From: Dictyoglomaceae bacterium
Lineage (GTDB): Bacteria; Dictyoglomota; Dictyoglomia; Dictyoglomales; Dictyoglomaceae
Length of the DNA: 7,471 nt
Direction of reading: 5' to 3'
Assembly (NCBI GenBank): GCA_028276205.1
Contig: JAPYWU010000068.1
Location: 1 to 7,471 of the forward strand
The translations under genes were made by a program, and so were the position numbers. The notes beneath the pieces were generated by a model. That model was not told the origin of the DNA. It searched no databases and saw only the letters and a program-made list of their open reading frames with translations. Positions 1-6,473 of the stretch are shown one piece after another (positions within the stretch are counted from its first letter, which is position 1; every line of letters starts with the position of its first letter).

Positions 1-2
1 GG

Positions 3-674
3 AAATATCAAAAACCCCTATTTATAGCAGGAATGTTAGGAGTTACCTTATATTTTGTATTTGAAAACTCTGGATTAAAATATACTGACGCTTCAGAAGG
101 AGCCCTTATTGTGGGCTCCTTTCCTGCATTGGGATTAATTGTAGAGTTTCTCGGTTCAAAAGAAAAAATCCCCCGAAATAGATTATGGGGTGTAATACTT
201 TCCATAATTGGAGTATTACTGATCATAGGAGATTCTGGAATTAATTTAAAATTTAACAACTTATTTGGTGATATTCTTGTACTTCTATCAGGAGTAATGT
301 GGGTAATATACAATTGGGAGATAAAAAAGGTTAATCATCTTTACTCCCATGAGGTAATAACAACCTTTCAAATGCTATGGGGAACCCTTTTATTTATCCC
401 CTTTTTAACTTTCACAGGAATCCATATAAAAATTAATTTGCCCATTTTCTTATCATTTTTTTATTTATCATTCTTTTGTTCCGTATTAGGATATCTACTT
501 TATAATTATGGTTTAAAACATCTTTCTGTAAGTCAAGTGGTAAATCTTTTAAATCTAATTCCACTTTTTGGAGCTATTTGGGGTGTAATTTATCTAAAAG
601 AGACCTTAAGTTTCTTAAAAATTATAGGTGGAATATCCATTATCTCAGGTGTGAGTCTTTCATCTAAAAAATAG
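3..674 (+). CDS. EamA/DMT-family transporter, 5' end missing
   Basis: This is the C-terminal 223 residues of a drug/metabolite transporter superfamily membrane protein. The frame is open to the window edge, and the first Met at base 33 lies inside a membrane helix, so the true start is upstream. About eight hydrophobic segments are visible, matching helices 3 to 10 of the usual ten-helix, two-repeat EamA fold. The first repeat ends with a helix around WGVILSIIGVLLII, and the second opens with GDILVLLSGVMWVIYNW. The stretch NLIPLFGAIWGVIYLKETLSF followed by a last glycine-rich helix (KIIGGISIISGVSL) is the typical EamA ending, with its conserved Glu after the ninth helix. Family members export or import small metabolites such as amino acids; the substrate cannot be read from sequence. 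The gene converges on the CBM9 gene and ends just before a strong hairpin terminator. Confidence 0.88.
   Translation, partial: KYQKPLFIAGMLGVTLYFVFENSGLKYTDASEGALIVGSFPALGLIVEFLGSKEKIPRNRLWGVILSIIGVLLIIGDSGINLKFNNLFGDILVLLSGVMWVIYNWEIKKVNHLYSHEVITTFQMLWGTLLFIPFLTFTGIHIKINLPIFLSFFYLSFFCSVLGYLLYNYGLKHLSVSQVVNLLNLIPLFGAIWGVIYLKETLSFLKIIGGISIISGVSLSSKK
97..121. repeat. Perfect 9-bp inverted repeat inside the transporter gene
   Basis: AAGGAGCCC (97-105) and GGGCTCCTT (113-121) are perfect inverted repeats around a 7-base loop. The stem is GC-rich compared with the surrounding AT-rich coding sequence. It codes for the EGALIVGSF stretch, so it may simply be a codon coincidence. Only a weak pyrimidine run follows, so it is not a convincing terminator. 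Confidence 0.5.
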
Positions 675-712
675 AAAAGAGCCTGCCCTGATAAAAGGCA
701 GGCTCTTTTTTT
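675..712. terminator. Bidirectional Rho-independent terminator
   Basis: A perfect 13-bp stem pairs AAAAGAGCCTGCC (675-687) with GGCAGGCTCTTTT (697-709) around a 9-base loop. A run of seven T (706-712) follows on the plus strand. On the minus strand the stem ends in four T, with a further run of six T starting three bases beyond, at the end of the transporter gene. It begins directly after the transporter stop codon and lies 22 bases past the end of the CBM9 gene, so it can end transcription of both convergent genes. Confidence 0.92.
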
Positions 713-733
713 AAAAATCTCTAAACAAAAATT

Positions 734-1384
734 CTATTTTTCAAGCTTTAAATTTCCAAAATAGGAAGGATTTCTCCAAGATTCATTATCCCACTCATTC
801 CATGCAACTATTCCAACCCTATTTCCAAACATATTTGCATCATTTACTTGTAAATCAAAACCAATCACCATTCCTTCAGCTAATTTCTTTGTTCTCATTT
901 TAATTTGAGCTTCCACAACATATCCAAAATCAGTCTTTCTTGTAGCTGTTACAAAGTAATCCTTAGAAGCATTAGTTCCAAAGGATTGATAATTATCAAA
1001 ATTCACTCTATATTGAGCATCATTTGCATCATAAGAAGAAGCCTTCTCGTTTCCTTCATCCACAAATATCTCTACAGAATCTTGTTCCCAAGGATTAGTA
1101 TTATCTTTATTTAAAAGGGAATCATAAACTTCTGCCCAAACATATATACTATCTTCATCCCACAAAACTCTAAACTTAGCATAAGCTACTTTACCCTTTG
1201 TACCTGATACATATCTATCTGTTACATATTCCATGGCAGATTTCCAAACCTCATCCATTTGAGCATCAATTTTAGGTTTACCATACTTTGCTACTGCAGT
1301 TTGGGTCTGCTGTCCAAGAGTCAAAGATGCCAAAAGAAAAAGAGCAATTAATGATAAAATTAAGATAATACTTACCCTCTTCAT
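734..1384 (-). CDS. Secreted single-module CBM9 carbohydrate-binding protein
   Basis: A 216-residue exported protein that is nearly all one family 9 carbohydrate-binding module. Residues 1-24 form a Sec signal peptide (KR, then a hydrophobic stretch), probably cut after LTLG; no lipobox Cys is present. The mature part of about 192 residues has the length of one CBM9. Family landmarks are KIDAQMDEVW (38-47), VLWDEDSIYVWAEV (73-86), NPWEQDSVEIFVDE (97-110), VNDAN (180-184) and the ending SWRNPSYFGNLKL (202-214). From memory, W99 and W203 align with the two Trp residues that sandwich the sugar in the second CBM9 of Thermotoga Xyn10A (W71 and W175), which binds reducing ends of cellulose and xylan, so sugar binding is likely retained. 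No catalytic domain is attached. The gene has its own promoter and converges on the transporter gene. It probably acts outside the cell as a free binding protein; its exact ligand is unknown. Confidence 0.93.
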   Translation of the reverse strand: MKRVSIILILSLIALFLLASLTLGQQTQTAVAKYGKPKIDAQMDEVWKSAMEYVTDRYVSGTKGKVAYAKFRVLWDEDSIYVWAEVYDSLLNKDNTNPWEQDSVEIFVDEGNEKASSYDANDAQYRVNFDNYQSFGTNASKDYFVTATRKTDFGYVVEAQIKMRTKKLAEGMVIGFDLQVNDANMFGNRVGIVAWNEWDNESWRNPSYFGNLKLEK

Positions 1385-1389
1385 TCAAA

Positions 1390-1400
1390 CTCCCCCCCTT
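1390..1400 (-). promoter_or_regulatory. Ribosome binding site with a seven-G run (CBM9 gene)
   Basis: AAGGGGGGGAG lies five bases upstream of the ATG at 1384-1382. It can pair with the end of 16S rRNA, but the homopolymer of seven G is unusual in this AT-rich sequence and makes the exact pairing register ambiguous. Confidence 0.7.
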
Positions 1401-1419
1401 TAATAAAATTTTAATAAGA

Positions 1420-1448
1420 ATTATAAAGTTAATTAATAATTTCGTCAA
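1420..1448 (-). promoter_or_regulatory. Sigma70-type promoter for the CBM9 gene
   Basis: On the minus strand TTGACG (1448-1443) and a perfect TATAAT (1425-1420) are separated by 17 bases, the ideal spacing. Transcription would start near 1413, giving a leader of about 30 bases that contains the ribosome site. The promoter sits wholly in the 72-base gap after the ABC gene, where no terminator hairpin is visible, so some read-through from the exporter operon may also occur. Confidence 0.85.
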
Positions 1449-1456
1449 CCATTTTC

Positions 1457-3283
1457 TCAATCCTTAACTTCCACTTCTTCAGCAAATTGGCTCATATACA
1501 GATTGTAGTAAAATCCTTTCTTTATTATAAGTTGTTCATGGGTACCTCTTTCAATTATCTCTCCATTATACACAACCAAGATCATATCAGCATTCCTAAC
1601 AGTGGATAATCGATGAGCAATAACAAAACTTGTCCTTCCTTTCATTAAATTCAACATCGCATTCTGAATATACTTTTCCGTCATTGTATCCACATTACTG
1701 GTTGCTTCATCCAAGATTAATATTTTAGGATTTGCAAGAATAGCCCTTGCGATAGCTATAAGCTGTCTCTGTCCCTGACTAAGCCCACCACCATCTTCAG
1801 AAAGAACTGTATCATAACCTTGAGGTAAATTAATAATAAAATCATGAGCATGAGCAAGCTTTGCCGCTTCTATAACCTCCTCATCGGTAGCATCTAATCT
1901 CCCATATCTGATGTTTTCTTTTATAGATGTAGAAAATAGAAGAGTATCTTGTAAAACAATACCAAGAAAGGATCTAAGATCCTTTCTTCTAATTTTCCTA
2001 ATATCAATACCATCTATTAAAATTTGACCTTCATCCACATCATAAAATCTTGCCACCAAACTTGCAATAGTAGTTTTTCCTGCACCCGTAGGACCTACAA
2101 GAGCTACCACTTCCCCTTCTTTAACATTAAAACTTACATTTTTAATAACAGGATTACCTTTAACATAGGAAAACCAAACATTTTTAAATTCAACTTCTCC
2201 TCTTATATCTTTTATCTCAACTATATCAGTACTTTCCTTCTCTTCCTCTTCTTCAAGAACCTCAAAAACTCTCTCAGCACTTGCTATTGCTGATTGAATC
2301 ATATTATATTGATTTGCAAGTTCATTAATAGGTCTTGTAAATTGCCTTGAATAATTTATAAATACAGTGATATCACCAATTGAGATAAATTTTTTAAAGG
2401 CAAAATACCCACCAAAACCAGTAATTATTGCAAAACTTAAATTATTAAGAAGGTTCATAAGAGGTCCAATAGAGCCAGAAAAAATTTGAGCTCTTACTCC
2501 CACTTGAGTTAATTCTTCATTTAAATTCTCAAATCTCTTAATCTCCTTTTCTTCTCTATTAAATATCTTTATTACCTTTATTCCAGAAATATCCTCTTCA
2601 ATCAAACCATTAAGTTTTCCTAAAAGAGTTTGGTTAGCATAGAAATAATTACGTGTTCTATTGGATATAAAATTTGTTAACCAAATAGTTAAAGGTATAG
2701 TAACTAAACTAACAACTGTCATAGGAATACTTATTCTTATCATCATAATAATAATCCCAATCAAAGTCGTAATACTGGAAAAAAACTGTATCACACTATT
2801 TGATAGCACCATACTTATATTATCTATATCATTAGTAATTCTGCTTATAATATCTCCATAAGGACGTAAATCAAAAAATTTAATGGATAGACTATGAATC
2901 TTATTAAAAAAGTCTCTCCGCATTACAAAAACTAATTTTTGGGTAGTTTTCAACATTACATATCCCTGTAACCATCCTATAAAAGATGATAAAAGATAAA
3001 CTCCTCCAAGTATTAATAAAAAGTTAAGAAAACCATCAAATTTCTTAGGAATAATATAAGTATCAATACCTCTACCTATAAGATAAGGTCCTACAATCCC
3101 TAATATGGAAGAAATAAATGTAAGAGTAAAAACAAAAATAAATCCCCACTTAAATTTTTTCAAATATACAAAAAGTTTTCTTAAAGTACCCCATGGATCT
3201 TTAATTTCTACCTTCTCAAAATGAAACCGAGGTCCTATTCTTCCTCCAGGTCCACCAAATGGTCTCATTCCCTCTCTACGCAT
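1457..3283 (-). CDS. ABC exporter subunit with catalytic ATPase site (TM288-like)
   Basis: A 608-residue half-transporter of the ABC-B multidrug type. It has an N-terminal extension rich in Gly, Pro and Arg (1-20), six membrane helices between about 45 and 320, an acidic linker (EEEEEKE, 344-350) and a C-terminal nucleotide-binding domain. The domain shows A-loop Y373, Walker A GPTGAGKTT (397-405), Q-loop Q445, signature LSQGQ (501-505), Walker B ILILD with catalytic E526, and switch H557. The ATPase residues are intact, but the second signature position is Gln instead of Gly. With the 577-residue subunit encoded immediately upstream it should form a heterodimer in the cytoplasmic membrane and export hydrophobic compounds or lipids; the substrate is unknown. 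The start at 3283 overlaps the upstream gene by 8 bases and has AAGAGGT eight bases before it. A downstream Met (residue 6) is a less likely start. Confidence 0.93.
   Translation of the reverse strand: MRREGMRPFGGPGGRIGPRFHFEKVEIKDPWGTLRKLFVYLKKFKWGFIFVFTLTFISSILGIVGPYLIGRGIDTYIIPKKFDGFLNFLLILGGVYLLSSFIGWLQGYVMLKTTQKLVFVMRRDFFNKIHSLSIKFFDLRPYGDIISRITNDIDNISMVLSNSVIQFFSSITTLIGIIIMMIRISIPMTVVSLVTIPLTIWLTNFISNRTRNYFYANQTLLGKLNGLIEEDISGIKVIKIFNREEKEIKRFENLNEELTQVGVRAQIFSGSIGPLMNLLNNLSFAIITGFGGYFAFKKFISIGDITVFINYSRQFTRPINELANQYNMIQSAIASAERVFEVLEEEEEKESTDIVEIKDIRGEVEFKNVWFSYVKGNPVIKNVSFNVKEGEVVALVGPTGAGKTTIASLVARFYDVDEGQILIDGIDIRKIRRKDLRSFLGIVLQDTLLFSTSIKENIRYGRLDATDEEVIEAAKLAHAHDFIINLPQGYDTVLSEDGGGLSQGQRQLIAIARAILANPKILILDEATSNVDTMTEKYIQNAMLNLMKGRTSFVIAHRLSTVRNADMILVVYNGEIIERGTHEQLIIKKGFYYNLYMSQFAEEVEVKD
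1964..1988. repeat. Perfect 11-bp hairpin inside the ABC gene
   Basis: AAGAAAGGATC (1964-1974) and GATCCTTTCTT (1978-1988) are perfect inverted repeats with a 3-base loop. The sequence encodes residues about 432-440 (RKDLRSFLG region), between the Walker A and Q-loop motifs. The transcript could form a tight hairpin here. No uniform T-tract follows, so it does not look like a terminator. Confidence 0.55.
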
Positions 3284-5009
3284 ATTTCATTACCTCTTCA
3301 TCTATCTGAGATTTATAAATTTCTCTATAAAAATCATTATTCTTAAGCAATTCTGCATGGGAACCAAATCCAACTATTTTTCCTTTATCGAGAACTATTA
3401 TTTTATCTGCATTCATCATGGTACTTACTCTCTGAGCCACAATAAATGTAGTACAGTTTTTTATTATCCCTCTTAAACCATGAATTATTTTTTGTTCTGT
3501 AGCAAAATCTAAAGCACTTGTAGCATCATCCAAAATTAATATCTTAGGTTTTTTAATTAATGCTCTTGCAATTGCAATCCTCTGTTTTTGCCCCCCTGAT
3601 AATGTAACACCTCTCTCTCCAATTACAGTATCATATCCCTGGGGAAGTCTAATTATAAATTCATGGGCTTGAGCAATTTTAGCAGACTCAATTATTTCCT
3701 CATAAGTAGCATCTTCTTTCCCCCAGCATATATTCTCTTTTATGGTTCCTGAAAAAAGTATTGTATCTTGTGGAACCATAGAAATAGCATCTCTTAATAT
3801 TTTTAAATCAATATCCCTTATATCTCTTCCATCAATTAAAATTCTTCCTGAAGTTACATCATAAAGTCTTGGGATAAGATTTACTAAAGTAGATTTACCA
3901 GAACCTGTCGTACCTATTATACCTATGATCTCACCCGAATTTACCTCAAAATTTATATCCTTAAGTACAGATTCCTCTTTATTAAAATAGCTAAAATATA
4001 CATGTTCAAATTTTACCTTTCCTCCTCTAATAGGAGTCTTATCAGCATTTTCCTTATTCTGGATATCAATTTTCTCTTCTAAAACCTCTAAAACTCTTTC
4101 TGCAGAGACAGAAGCTCTTGATACAAACATTAAAATATTTCCAATCATCATTAATGAGAACATAATCTGCCCCATGTAATTAATATATGCCATTACTTCT
4201 CCTACTTTCATATTCCCTTGATTAACTAATAGACCACCAAACCATAGCACAACTAATATACTGAGATTCATAACTAACATAAAAAGAGGCATAGCAATAA
4301 TCATCAACATAATGGCTTTAATAACTGCATTCATCAACATAGTATTAGCATATTTAAATCTTTCTTTTTCATAATCCTCCCTCCTAAATGCCCTTACTAC
4401 TCTTATACCTACAAGATTTTCTCTTACTACATTGTTTACATAATCTATTCTTTTTTGCACCTCGCTAAAAAGAGGAAAACTCTTCTTCATAATAAATAAA
4501 AAAATGGAAGCCAATATTGGTATAGAAAATAAAAATATAATTGATAGATTTTTATTCAAATAAATAGCCATTATAATACCACCTACAAAAAGAAGAGGTG
4601 CCCTTACCATAATTCTTAAAGACATCATTACAAGAGTCTGAAGTTGATTAATATCATTTGTTAGTCTGGTTATCAAAGAAGATGTATGAAATTTATCAAT
4701 ATTACTAAAAGAAAATTGCTGTACTTTTTTAAATAATTCATTCCTAAGATCTCTACCAAAATATTGACTAGCTAAAGAAGAGAAAACTGTACAACTCACC
4801 CCACCTATCACACCTATAAAGGCAACTGCAAGCATTACAAGACCTGTGTGTAAAATTAACTGAAAGTTATTTTTTAAAATACCATTATCCACAATATGAG
4901 CAAGAAGAGTTGGCTGATAAAGATCACATATTACCTCTATAAGCATAAATAAGGGCGCTAATATAGCAAAAAGAGTATAAGGCTTCAAATATCTTATAAG
5001 CTTTTTCAT
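3276..5009 (-). CDS. ABC exporter subunit with degenerate ATPase site (TM287-like)
   Basis: A 577-residue half-transporter with six membrane helices in about residues 12-300 and a C-terminal nucleotide-binding domain. Motifs are A-loop Y341, Walker A GTTGSGKST (366-374), Q-loop Q414, canonical signature LSGGQ (470-474), Walker B LILD followed by D495 where a catalytic Glu is expected, and Q526 where the switch His is expected (VAQRVST). These two substitutions are the known pattern of the non-hydrolysing partner in heterodimeric exporters such as TM287/288 and BmrCD. Its intact signature would complete the active site built on the 608-residue partner. The gene starts 13 bases after marR, with AGGAGG nine bases upstream of the ATG, and overlaps the partner gene by 8 bases, so the three should be co-transcribed and translationally linked. 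Confidence 0.94.
   Translation of the reverse strand: MKKLIRYLKPYTLFAILAPLFMLIEVICDLYQPTLLAHIVDNGILKNNFQLILHTGLVMLAVAFIGVIGGVSCTVFSSLASQYFGRDLRNELFKKVQQFSFSNIDKFHTSSLITRLTNDINQLQTLVMMSLRIMVRAPLLFVGGIIMAIYLNKNLSIIFLFSIPILASIFLFIMKKSFPLFSEVQKRIDYVNNVVRENLVGIRVVRAFRREDYEKERFKYANTMLMNAVIKAIMLMIIAMPLFMLVMNLSILVVLWFGGLLVNQGNMKVGEVMAYINYMGQIMFSLMMIGNILMFVSRASVSAERVLEVLEEKIDIQNKENADKTPIRGGKVKFEHVYFSYFNKEESVLKDINFEVNSGEIIGIIGTTGSGKSTLVNLIPRLYDVTSGRILIDGRDIRDIDLKILRDAISMVPQDTILFSGTIKENICWGKEDATYEEIIESAKIAQAHEFIIRLPQGYDTVIGERGVTLSGGQKQRIAIARALIKKPKILILDDATSALDFATEQKIIHGLRGIIKNCTTFIVAQRVSTMMNADKIIVLDKGKIVGFGSHAELLKNNDFYREIYKSQIDEEVMKYA
3292..3298 (-). promoter_or_regulatory. Ribosome binding site inside the upstream ABC gene
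   Basis: AAGAGGT lies eight bases before the ATG at 3283-3281 and within the last codons of the 577-residue subunit gene. It supports the 8-base overlapping start and suggests translational coupling that would keep the two subunits balanced. Confidence 0.7.
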
Positions 5010-5018
5010 CTAACATAT

Positions 5019-5024
5019 CCTCCT
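5019..5024 (-). promoter_or_regulatory. Ribosome binding site fused to the marR stop codon
   Basis: AGGAGG shares its first two bases with the marR stop codon TAG (TAGGAGG) and stands nine bases before the ATG of the 577-residue ABC subunit. A ribosome finishing marR ends on the initiation site of the next gene, which favours coupled translation. Confidence 0.8.
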
Positions 5025-5463
5025 ATTGTTCATTCAACCTTCTTAAGTTATCTCTTATTCTTCTAAAAAAATCCATTAACAGTTTCTTTTCTTCCTCTGA
5101 AAAATCCTTAAAACATTCCTCTTCCAACTGCTTAAATACTCTTTTTAATTTACATATGAACTTTTTACCCTCTTCTGTAAGATATATTTTTGTATATCTC
5201 TTATCCCTTTCATCCCTTACACTGGAAATAAGCCCCCTTTTTTTCATCCTTCTAAGAATTAGGGTAACGGTAGACGGCTTTATTTTTAACTCTTCTGCTA
5301 TCTCCTTTTGAGTTAAGCCATTTCTCTCAGACAAAAGAAGAAGTACAGGAGCTTGTCCCCTATAAAGTTTCAAATCAGAAAGAAGTTTTTCTCTTCTTCT
5401 AAAATGCTCCTTTATAACATCTTTAAATAAACCATATAATGTCTCTTCTTTTCCATAAAACAT
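5023..5463 (-). CDS. MarR-family transcriptional regulator
   Basis: A 146-residue winged-helix repressor of the MarR type, of normal length for the family. Residues 1-35 and 108-146 are charged helices expected to make the dimer interface. The DNA-binding part runs from about 36 to 100: LTQKEIAEELKIKPSTVTLI (50-69) is the helix-turn-helix, and RDERDKRYTKIYLTEEG (83-99) is the wing with the DxRxxR pattern (D84, R86, R89). Two Cys (C104, C117) lie outside the DNA-binding part; nothing shows that they sense redox. The start at 5463 has GGAG seven bases upstream. It is the first gene of a likely operon with the two ABC subunits and is preceded by a promoter overlapped by a palindrome, so it probably represses itself and the exporter until an exported compound binds. 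Ligand and operator use are inferred. Confidence 0.94.
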   Translation of the reverse strand: MFYGKEETLYGLFKDVIKEHFRRREKLLSDLKLYRGQAPVLLLLSERNGLTQKEIAEELKIKPSTVTLILRRMKKRGLISSVRDERDKRYTKIYLTEEGKKFICKLKRVFKQLEEECFKDFSEEEKKLLMDFFRRIRDNLRRLNEQ

Positions 5464-5478
5464 ATATCCACTCCAATA

Positions 5479-5492
5479 ATTAGCTAACTAAT
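5479..5492. promoter_or_regulatory. Candidate MarR operator palindrome
   Basis: ATTAG (5479-5483) and CTAAT (5488-5492) are perfect inverted repeats with a 4-base spacer; the centre also contains the 8-base palindrome TTAGCTAA (5480-5487). The element directly abuts the -10 hexamer of the marR promoter and covers the expected transcription start. MarR-family proteins commonly bind such short AT-rich palindromes near their own promoters. Binding by this MarR is inferred. Confidence 0.6.
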
Positions 5493-6459
5493 AGTATATC
5501 TCAACCAGTTTCTTTTTCAAAGCGGAATCATACCAAGCTGATATTACCTTCATATCCTTTAATCCTTCAAGGCCTGAAGTTTTAGGTTCTCTCCCATTTA
5601 TAATAGCTGACTCCATATCTTTAATCTCTGCCACATATTGATTTTCTCCATAAAAAGTATAAAAGGTATAATTGTTGCCCTTTCTTAAGATAACTTTACC
5701 ATCGTACTCTTGATAAAGTGTATCTAAAACATATAAAATTCCATCTCTACCCCTAATTTCAAAAGAGACTGAAAGGGAGGTATCATAGCTTGCATCCATA
5801 AGTACTAAAACTCCATCATCAAATTTTGCCAATGCTGTAGCATTTTGTTCTACTTTATACTCATAATTTTCATTAATAGCAGTTATTTCAATAATTTTAT
5901 TTTTAGGCCTAAAGAAATGTAAAGTATTAATTACATGAACTCCAATATCCATAATAGCTCCTCCACCAGCAAGTTCAGGATCATACCTCCACTTATCTCT
6001 GTTTAAATTAACAAAAGAAAAACTTGCTTTTATTATTCCAAGCTTTCCCACAATATCATCTTCTAAAAGGCTTTTTGCCCCTATATTAAAAGGATTAAAT
6101 CTACCCATATTAGCTATTCCCAGAATTACTTTATTTTTTTCACAAGCATTTATCATTTCTTCTGCTTCTTCCACATTCATAGCCATAGGCTTCTCACAAA
6201 GTACATGAATACCCTTTTCTGCACATTTTATTGTTTGTTCTTTATGAAATTTGTTAGGAGTAGCTATATATACCACATCCACATCTCTTAAATCCTCAAT
6301 TCTATCATAAATTTTAGCTCCGTACTTTTCTGCTAAATCTCTTGCCTTTTCAGGATTTGTTGTTACTATTGAAGAAAGTTTAGCATCCATTATCTTTTCA
6401 AGAGCTGGGAGAAATCTATCCCTTACAATCTGTCCAGTACCAATCACCGCCCATCTCAT
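5488..6459 (-). CDS. Gfo/Idh/MocA-family NAD(P)-dependent oxidoreductase
   Basis: A 323-residue cytoplasmic dehydrogenase of the glucose-fructose oxidoreductase/inositol dehydrogenase family, of typical length. The N-terminal Rossmann fold begins WAVIGTGQIVRDRFLPAL (3-20), with the dinucleotide-binding glycines G6 and G8, and continues through VVYIATPNKFH (62-72). The family motif CEKP is at 88-91 with catalytic K90. The C-terminal substrate domain carries GGGAIMDIGVH (165-175), in which D171 and H175 are the usual active-site residues. Members oxidise or reduce a hydroxyl of sugars, inositols or related cyclic compounds; the substrate cannot be assigned. AGGAGG lies eight bases before the ATG, and the gene follows the GTPase gene by 12 bases, so the two are probably co-transcribed. 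Its last codons hold the marR promoter. No secretion signal is present. Confidence 0.94.
   Translation of the reverse strand: MRWAVIGTGQIVRDRFLPALEKIMDAKLSSIVTTNPEKARDLAEKYGAKIYDRIEDLRDVDVVYIATPNKFHKEQTIKCAEKGIHVLCEKPMAMNVEEAEEMINACEKNKVILGIANMGRFNPFNIGAKSLLEDDIVGKLGIIKASFSFVNLNRDKWRYDPELAGGGAIMDIGVHVINTLHFFRPKNKIIEITAINENYEYKVEQNATALAKFDDGVLVLMDASYDTSLSVSFEIRGRDGILYVLDTLYQEYDGKVILRKGNNYTFYTFYGENQYVAEIKDMESAIINGREPKTSGLEGLKDMKVISAWYDSALKKKLVEIYY
5493..5520 (-). promoter_or_regulatory. Sigma70-type promoter of the marR-ABC operon
   Basis: On the minus strand TTGAAA (5520-5515) and TATACT (5498-5493) are separated by 16 bases, each matching the consensus at five of six positions. The start would fall near 5486, giving a leader of about 23 bases with the GGAG ribosome site. 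The promoter lies inside the last codons of the oxidoreductase gene, where the bases also encode LKKKLVEIYY, so part of the match could be chance. Confidence 0.65.
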
Positions 6460-6467
6460 AATCTTTA

Positions 6468-6473
6468 CCTCCT
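6468..6473 (-). promoter_or_regulatory. Ribosome binding site fused to the GTPase stop codon
   Basis: AGGAGG overlaps the TAG stop of the GTPase gene (TAGGAGG) and stands eight bases before the ATG of the oxidoreductase. The arrangement matches that at the marR/ABC junction and fixes this start. Confidence 0.8.

Noticed and set aside
8..313. Minus-strand open frame of 101 codons
   Set aside because: It is the reverse of the transporter coding sequence, which has clear membrane helices; the antisense product resembles nothing and the frame runs through the intragenic hairpin.
905..1114. Plus-strand open frame of 69 codons
   Set aside because: It lies antisense within the CBM9 gene, encodes low-complexity Ile/Ser-rich sequence and has no family features.
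1313..1384. CBM9 protein as a lipoprotein
   Set aside because: The signal peptide has no Cys near the cleavage region, so ordinary signal peptidase I processing is more likely.
1401..1442. AT-rich stretch as an origin or integration site
   Set aside because: The AT richness is explained by a promoter with its spacer; no repeated boxes or direct repeats are present.
1278..1460. Minus-strand frame of 60 codons over the CBM9 start
   Set aside because: It overlaps the promoter, ribosome site and signal peptide region of the CBM9 gene in another frame and has no ribosome site of its own.
2024..2861. Two plus-strand frames opposite the ABC gene
   Set aside because: They are antisense to strongly conserved ABC domains; the Ile-rich product at 2661-2861 is the mirror of a membrane helix region.
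3276..3283. Frameshift or split gene at the ABC/ABC junction
   Set aside because: Each frame encodes a complete half-transporter with its own six helices and ATPase domain; the 8-base overlap is an ordinary operon junction.
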